This document shows positions 60,451 to 64,000 of a DNA stretch of 64,000 nucleotides, one piece after another. The notes below the pieces were generated by a model, which worked only from the letters and a program-made list of their open reading frames with translations, was not told the origin of the DNA and made no database searches. Within the stretch, counting starts at the first letter, position 1, and each line of letters begins with the position of its first letter. Where the stretch lies: contig CBDBMR010000011.1 in assembly GCA_965207535.1 (NCBI GenBank), positions 62,001-126,000 of the forward strand, given 5' to 3'. The DNA is from JAJDXO01 sp965207535. GTDB taxonomy: Bacteria > Pseudomonadota > Alphaproteobacteria > Rhodospirillales > UBA2165. The translations under genes and the position numbers were made by a program.

Positions 60451-62192
60451 CGCCGAGGGATCATCGGCAGCAACAGATAGTTCCGGCGGGCTTCATCGGC
60501 GTGCAGCGTGACCTGATTTGCGAATATCTCGGGCGGCCGGTCCCGGGGGTCGTCGTGCAGAAACGGCCCGCAGCCCGTTAGCTCGTTCTTGAAGTTGCTC
60601 AGCCGTTCACCGGCGGTGTCCCCGGCCCATTCATAATCGCATCCGCGCACATTGAGCCGCAGGGTATGGCCCGGCGGAACGACGATCGACGTCGGCCAAA
60701 TCTCGATATCCAGTTCCACGACCTCGTCCGGCGCAAGAGGCTGTTTCCCGTCGTGGGTGTGATAAGGGCGATAGGGTTCACTCAGCACCGGGTCCAGCTT
60801 GCGATGGGAGGCCCTGAGCCAGCCCTGGGCGATGGGCGTATGGGGATCGATGGCGCCTTGGAAGACCACTTCGTTGCCGTCCGGATCGTAAAGGCCGACC
60901 ACGAGAAAGAGGTCGGCATCTTCGGTCGAGGACGAAACGAAGAGCTTCGACGCCAATGGGCCGGTGATTTCCCTCGGCGCATCGAACGGCTCGGTCTCGA
61001 AGAACAGTCCCGGCGACATGGCCTCGTAGGAAATCTCGGCCGCCCTGCGCGGCGGCTCTCCGGTCAGCTTGCCGTTTTCAAGATCGAGGTAAAGTTTGGT
61101 CCATTCCGTATCGGGGATCGGCCAGTCGGCCTCGCCGCGAGGGACGAACCGCCCGGTCTCGCGGACCAGCAATTGAACCCGCGGTTCCTCGTCCCATCCG
61201 TTCGCTTCGCCCTTAAGGAAATGATCGAAGAACTTCAGCTGAATTTCCCGGCCGTAGTCCGTGTAGAACTCCGTCCAGTGTTCGATGCCGTGGACTTCCA
61301 GCCATTTCCGGTCGCCGGCGGACCTGACATAGCCTTCAAAGTTGCCGCGCGGATGAAGCCCCTGCCCACCCCAATTGGCTGAGGAAAGAAGCGGCACATC
61401 GATGTTCTCCCAATTGGGAGAGCGCGCCTTGTGGTAATCGTCGTCCAGCGGATGCGCGCAGATTTCATCGCCAAAGGCACAGCGGTTCCGGGCCAATCGG
61501 TCATCGCTCAATGTCTCATCGCCGCATACCAACTCACCGGTCGCCCGGCTCCTGGGTCCGTTCTCGCCCAGACCGTACTGAACGGTGGTGACCTGCATGT
61601 CGTACCAATTGTCCCAAAACGTGCAGAGGATGCCGCCGTGATGGGTCATGTCCCGGTACCAGTCGGCCGCCCCTTCCCAGACGCACATGGCAGCCAGGTG
61701 CGGCGGGTTGAGAGACGCGACATGCCACTGATTGATCCCGTAGTAGGAGATCCCGTTGAGCCCGACCTTGCCGTTGCTCCACGCCTGTACGCCGGCCCAT
61801 TCGATACAATCGTAGAAGTCCTTGGTTTCCCGGGGCGAGAAGTGGTCGATGTAGCCGGGCGACCGGCCGCACCCCCTTGAATCGACCCGTACGCAGGCGT
61901 AGCCCTCGGGAACCCACTTCTCCGGATCAACCACTTCCCAGGCTTGGTACAGGTTGGAGGAATTGGCCGGCACGTCGGGGTGCTCTTCCGCCATCCTTTC
62001 CCAGGCGCTCGGATAACCGTCCTGAAACGCCAGGCCCTTGGCATACGGGCCGTAGGAGAGAATGACCGGATTCCGGCCGCCGCCGGCGGGGCGGAACACA
62101 TCCGCGCGAACCACCAGCCCGTCATCCATCTCGATCGGGACGTCCCAATCGACGGCCATGCCGTCACGAAGTTCCGTCTTGTACTCTGACAT
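60447..62192 (-). CDS. CocE/NonD-family serine hydrolase (X-prolyl dipeptidyl peptidase-like)
   Basis: 581 aa. The alpha/beta hydrolase core has nucleophile Ser in GKVGLNGISYYGINQWH near residue 155 and catalytic His in VHGIEHWTEFY near 310. A C-terminal jelly-roll domain (about 400-575) includes FVSSSTEDADLFLVVGLYDPDG and VVPPGHTLRLNVRG. The family hydrolyses acyl esters or amide bonds, as in cocaine esterase. It is 27 bases downstream of the ligase gene, so it belongs to the hydantoin operon. No signal peptide. Confidence 0.92.
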   Translation of the reverse strand: MSEYKTELRDGMAVDWDVPIEMDDGLVVRADVFRPAGGGRNPVILSYGPYAKGLAFQDGYPSAWERMAEEHPDVPANSSNLYQAWEVVDPEKWVPEGYACVRVDSRGCGRSPGYIDHFSPRETKDFYDCIEWAGVQAWSNGKVGLNGISYYGINQWHVASLNPPHLAAMCVWEGAADWYRDMTHHGGILCTFWDNWYDMQVTTVQYGLGENGPRSRATGELVCGDETLSDDRLARNRCAFGDEICAHPLDDDYHKARSPNWENIDVPLLSSANWGGQGLHPRGNFEGYVRSAGDRKWLEVHGIEHWTEFYTDYGREIQLKFFDHFLKGEANGWDEEPRVQLLVRETGRFVPRGEADWPIPDTEWTKLYLDLENGKLTGEPPRRAAEISYEAMSPGLFFETEPFDAPREITGPLASKLFVSSSTEDADLFLVVGLYDPDGNEVVFQGAIDPHTPIAQGWLRASHRKLDPVLSEPYRPYHTHDGKQPLAPDEVVELDIEIWPTSIVVPPGHTLRLNVRGCDYEWAGDTAGERLSNFKNELTGCGPFLHDDPRDRPPEIFANQVTLHADEARRNYLLLPMIPRR

Positions 62193-62219
62193 GGTGGTTC
62201 CTTCTTTCCAGCAGGTTCG

Positions 62220-63740
62220 CTAAGCCATTTCGCGCAAGGCCGTCTTCAGGACCTTGCCATAACTGTTCTTCGGCAGCGTGTCGACAACCCGGTAGGCCTT
62301 GGGCCGCTTGAACCTGGCAATTTGTTCCATGCAGAGAGCCTCCAGCTCGGCATCATCCAGCTGCGCGCCGGACCGGGGGACGACGAAGGCCACGACTTCC
62401 TCGCCCCAGTCGGCGTGCGGCCGGCCGATGACCGAACACTCCAGAACGTCGGGGTGGAGCAAAAGCACTTCCTCCACCTCCCGCGGATAGATGTTGGATC
62501 CGCCGGAGATGATCACATCCTTGGATCGATCCTTCAGGGTGAGATAACCGTCATCGTCGAGAACGCCGAGATCGCCGGTATGCAGCCAGCCGTCCTTCAG
62601 GGCTTGGGCCGTTGCATCGGGGTTCCGCCAGTAGCCCGACATGACGACATCGCCCCGTACCTGAACCTCGCCGATGTCCCCCGCCGGCAGGGGATTGTCT
62701 CCGGCGTCCGCCACCCTGACCTCGACACCGGTGTGCGCCCGCCCGACAGAGCCGAGACGCTGCAAATAACGCGGATGTTCGGCCTCCATGTGCGACGCCC
62801 GGTCAAGTACCGTGATGGTCATCGGCGCTTCACCCTGGCCGTAAATCTGAACCAGCTTCGGCCCCAAGGCCGCGAGCGCCCGCTGACAGTCCTCGGCGTA
62901 CATCGGCGCACCGCCATAAACGATGGTCTTGAGTCCGGACAGATCGGCGTCCGCCAGCTCCGGCGCGGCCAGAAGCCGGGTGACCATGGTCGGCGCGAAA
63001 AAAAGCGTCGCGCCCCGCCAAGCCGACAGCAGATCGAAGACCTCCGCCGGGTCGAACCCGCCCGAAGGCGGAACGACCTGCGCCGCCCCATGGGCGACGT
63101 GCGGGACGAGGTAGAGGCCGGACCCATGGGACATGGGGGCCGCATGAATGATGCAGTCGCCGGATGCGACATCATCGACGCAGGCGAAATACGAAGCCGT
63201 CATCGCCCGCAGATTGCCGTGAGACAGCATGGCCCCTTTCGGCCGGCCGGTGGTGCCCGACGTGTAGAACAACCACGCAAGGTCTTCGGCACGCCGATCC
63301 GCGAGGGGGGCCGGCCGGGCCTCGCCGAGCATTGCCGACGTCTCGCCGCCGGCGCGAAGGACACGTTCGAGGCCCGCCGTTTCCCCGCGAACCTCCTCGA
63401 GGCCGGCGGCGAGGCCGTCTCCGGCAAAGCAGATTTTTACCCCGGCGTTATCGATTATCCACGCCACCTCTTTGGGGTGCAGCTTGGCGTTCACCGGTAC
63501 CGCAACGGCGCCCGCATGCCAGACGGCAAACAGTATTTCGGAATATTCGGGCGCGTTGGCCATGGCGATCGCCACCCGGTCCCCGGGCGCGATACCGAAA
63601 TCCGCCGCCAACGCGCCGGCGATCCGAGCCGAACGCTCGGCATGTTCGGCATAGGTCGCGACGACATCACGTCCCCGCGCCAGGGCCGGCGCGTCTGGTT
63701 GCGCGGTGGCGGAATCCACCAGGAGCCGGGCTAGATTCAT
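62220..63740 (-). CDS. AMP-dependent acyl-CoA synthetase/ligase
   Basis: 506 aa ANL-superfamily enzyme. The P-loop is LAWLFYTSGTTGRPKGAMLSHGN near residue 165. The adenine motif is QIYGQGEAPM near 290, the hinge DGWLHTGDLG...RSKDVIISGGSNIYPREVEEVLL near 390-425, and the catalytic Lys is in KNSYGKVLKTALRE at the C-terminus. It activates a carboxylic acid as an acyl-CoA. It follows the cupin at the edge by 15 bases and precedes the CocE-type gene. Confidence 0.95.
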   Translation of the reverse strand: MNLARLLVDSATAQPDAPALARGRDVVATYAEHAERSARIAGALAADFGIAPGDRVAIAMANAPEYSEILFAVWHAGAVAVPVNAKLHPKEVAWIIDNAGVKICFAGDGLAAGLEEVRGETAGLERVLRAGGETSAMLGEARPAPLADRRAEDLAWLFYTSGTTGRPKGAMLSHGNLRAMTASYFACVDDVASGDCIIHAAPMSHGSGLYLVPHVAHGAAQVVPPSGGFDPAEVFDLLSAWRGATLFFAPTMVTRLLAAPELADADLSGLKTIVYGGAPMYAEDCQRALAALGPKLVQIYGQGEAPMTITVLDRASHMEAEHPRYLQRLGSVGRAHTGVEVRVADAGDNPLPAGDIGEVQVRGDVVMSGYWRNPDATAQALKDGWLHTGDLGVLDDDGYLTLKDRSKDVIISGGSNIYPREVEEVLLLHPDVLECSVIGRPHADWGEEVVAFVVPRSGAQLDDAELEALCMEQIARFKRPKAYRVVDTLPKNSYGKVLKTALREMA

Positions 63741-63755
63741 CGGGCGCGGGCTCTC

Positions 63756-64000
63756 TCAGACGGGTTCGGCGCTCACCAGAATGGCAGCCAGAAGGCATGG
63801 CTCGTCGGTCCGGACGCTCCACGAATGGTTTGTGCCCCGCTGGACCATCACATCCCCTTGTTTGAGACACACCTCGCTGTCATCGAGAATCGCCCAGATT
63901 TCCCCCTTGAGAACCAGCAGGTAATCGACGGTCGCCGTCTTGTGCATCATCGGATCGTCGCTGGCATCGTCCGTGGCGTGGTCCGCCCCAATCGATGCGA
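63756..64000 (-). CDS. Cupin-domain protein, partial at the right edge
   Basis: 81 residues are readable to the edge. The frame stays open through 64000, so the start lies outside. It contains DYLLVLKGEIWAILDDSEVCLKQGDVMVQRGTNHSWSV, a single cupin. It begins the leftward operon, 15 bases before the acyl-CoA ligase. Function is unknown. Confidence 0.85.
   Translation of the reverse strand, partial: ASIGADHATDDASDDPMMHKTATVDYLLVLKGEIWAILDDSEVCLKQGDVMVQRGTNHSWSVRTDEPCLLAAILVSAEPV

Noticed and set aside
1..64000. CRISPR arrays, rRNA genes, prophage
   Set aside because: No regularly spaced direct repeats, rRNA motifs or phage structural genes are visible. The lone integrase is not accompanied by phage genes.

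Overview
The window is GC-rich, gene-dense DNA from an alphaproteobacterium. DUF1244 and DUF4202 proteins, a COX15-type heme A synthase, TRAP transporters, and many flavin, LLM and Rieske catabolic enzymes suggest a free-living or host-associated, respiring Rhodospirillales-like lineage. The lineage call is an inference from gene content, not a database match. No phage or plasmid backbone is visible. Mobile DNA is limited to one intact IS5-type element, one solo tyrosine recombinase with its own sites, and several families of small palindromic repeats.

Layout. 0-2.2 kb: the tail of an RND/MMPL-type exporter and a GPP34-cytochrome P450 fusion. 2.5-9.7 kb: a TRAP transporter (dctM, dctQ, dctP) divergent from a fluoroacetate-dehalogenase-type hydrolase, leuC- and leuD-like genes and a LysR regulator, with a perfect palindrome between the two arms. 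9.7-10.6 kb: the IS element, followed by tRNA-Ser(GGA). 11.2-16.0 kb: a FlK-type thioesterase, a molybdopterin oxidoreductase and a fused ferredoxin-membrane subunit. 16.0-20.7 kb: selB and selA, divergent from a GrdB-family selenoprotein with an in-frame TGA (UxxC). 21.0-26.9 kb: a FAH-family enzyme, a thiamine-diphosphate enzyme, ATP sulfurylase, a flavin monooxygenase and an aldo/keto reductase. 26.9-28.05 kb: a second selenoprotein, a two-domain AhpD/carboxymuconolactone-decarboxylase-like protein whose C-terminal CxxC is CxxU (in-frame TGA). 28-39.5 kb: a tail-specific protease, heme A synthase, a Rieske dioxygenase, an ABC solute-binding protein, siroheme genes and two oxidoreductases. 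39.8-42.6 kb: DUF1244, a gentisate-dioxygenase-like cupin and an arylsulfotransferase-like protein. 43.0-45.5 kb: a tyrosine recombinase flanked by inverted 13-8-13 bp sites, plus two small hypothetical genes. 46-56 kb: a sulfatase-type hydrolase, UbiX, small secreted proteins, a DapA-family lyase, an amidohydrolase, NadA, a second arylsulfotransferase-like protein, a GMC oxidoreductase and tRNA-Lys. 56.1-64 kb: a seven-gene leftward operon with D-carbamoylase, D-hydantoinase, a GSA-aminomutase-like PLP enzyme, a CocE-type hydrolase, an acyl-CoA ligase and two cupins.

How it works together. The most notable content is a selenocysteine locus: selA and selB sit beside one selenoprotein gene and 7 kb from another, each with a hairpin just 3' of its UGA where a bacterial SECIS should lie. 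Conventional gene calling would split or truncate both genes. selC and selD are not visible and must lie elsewhere. The rest looks like a versatile heterotroph: uptake of small organic acids, opening of hydantoins and N-carbamoyl amino acids, ring hydroxylation and cleavage, and sulfate-ester chemistry. Coordinates were read by eye from the sequence, and homology calls rest on recognised motifs only.
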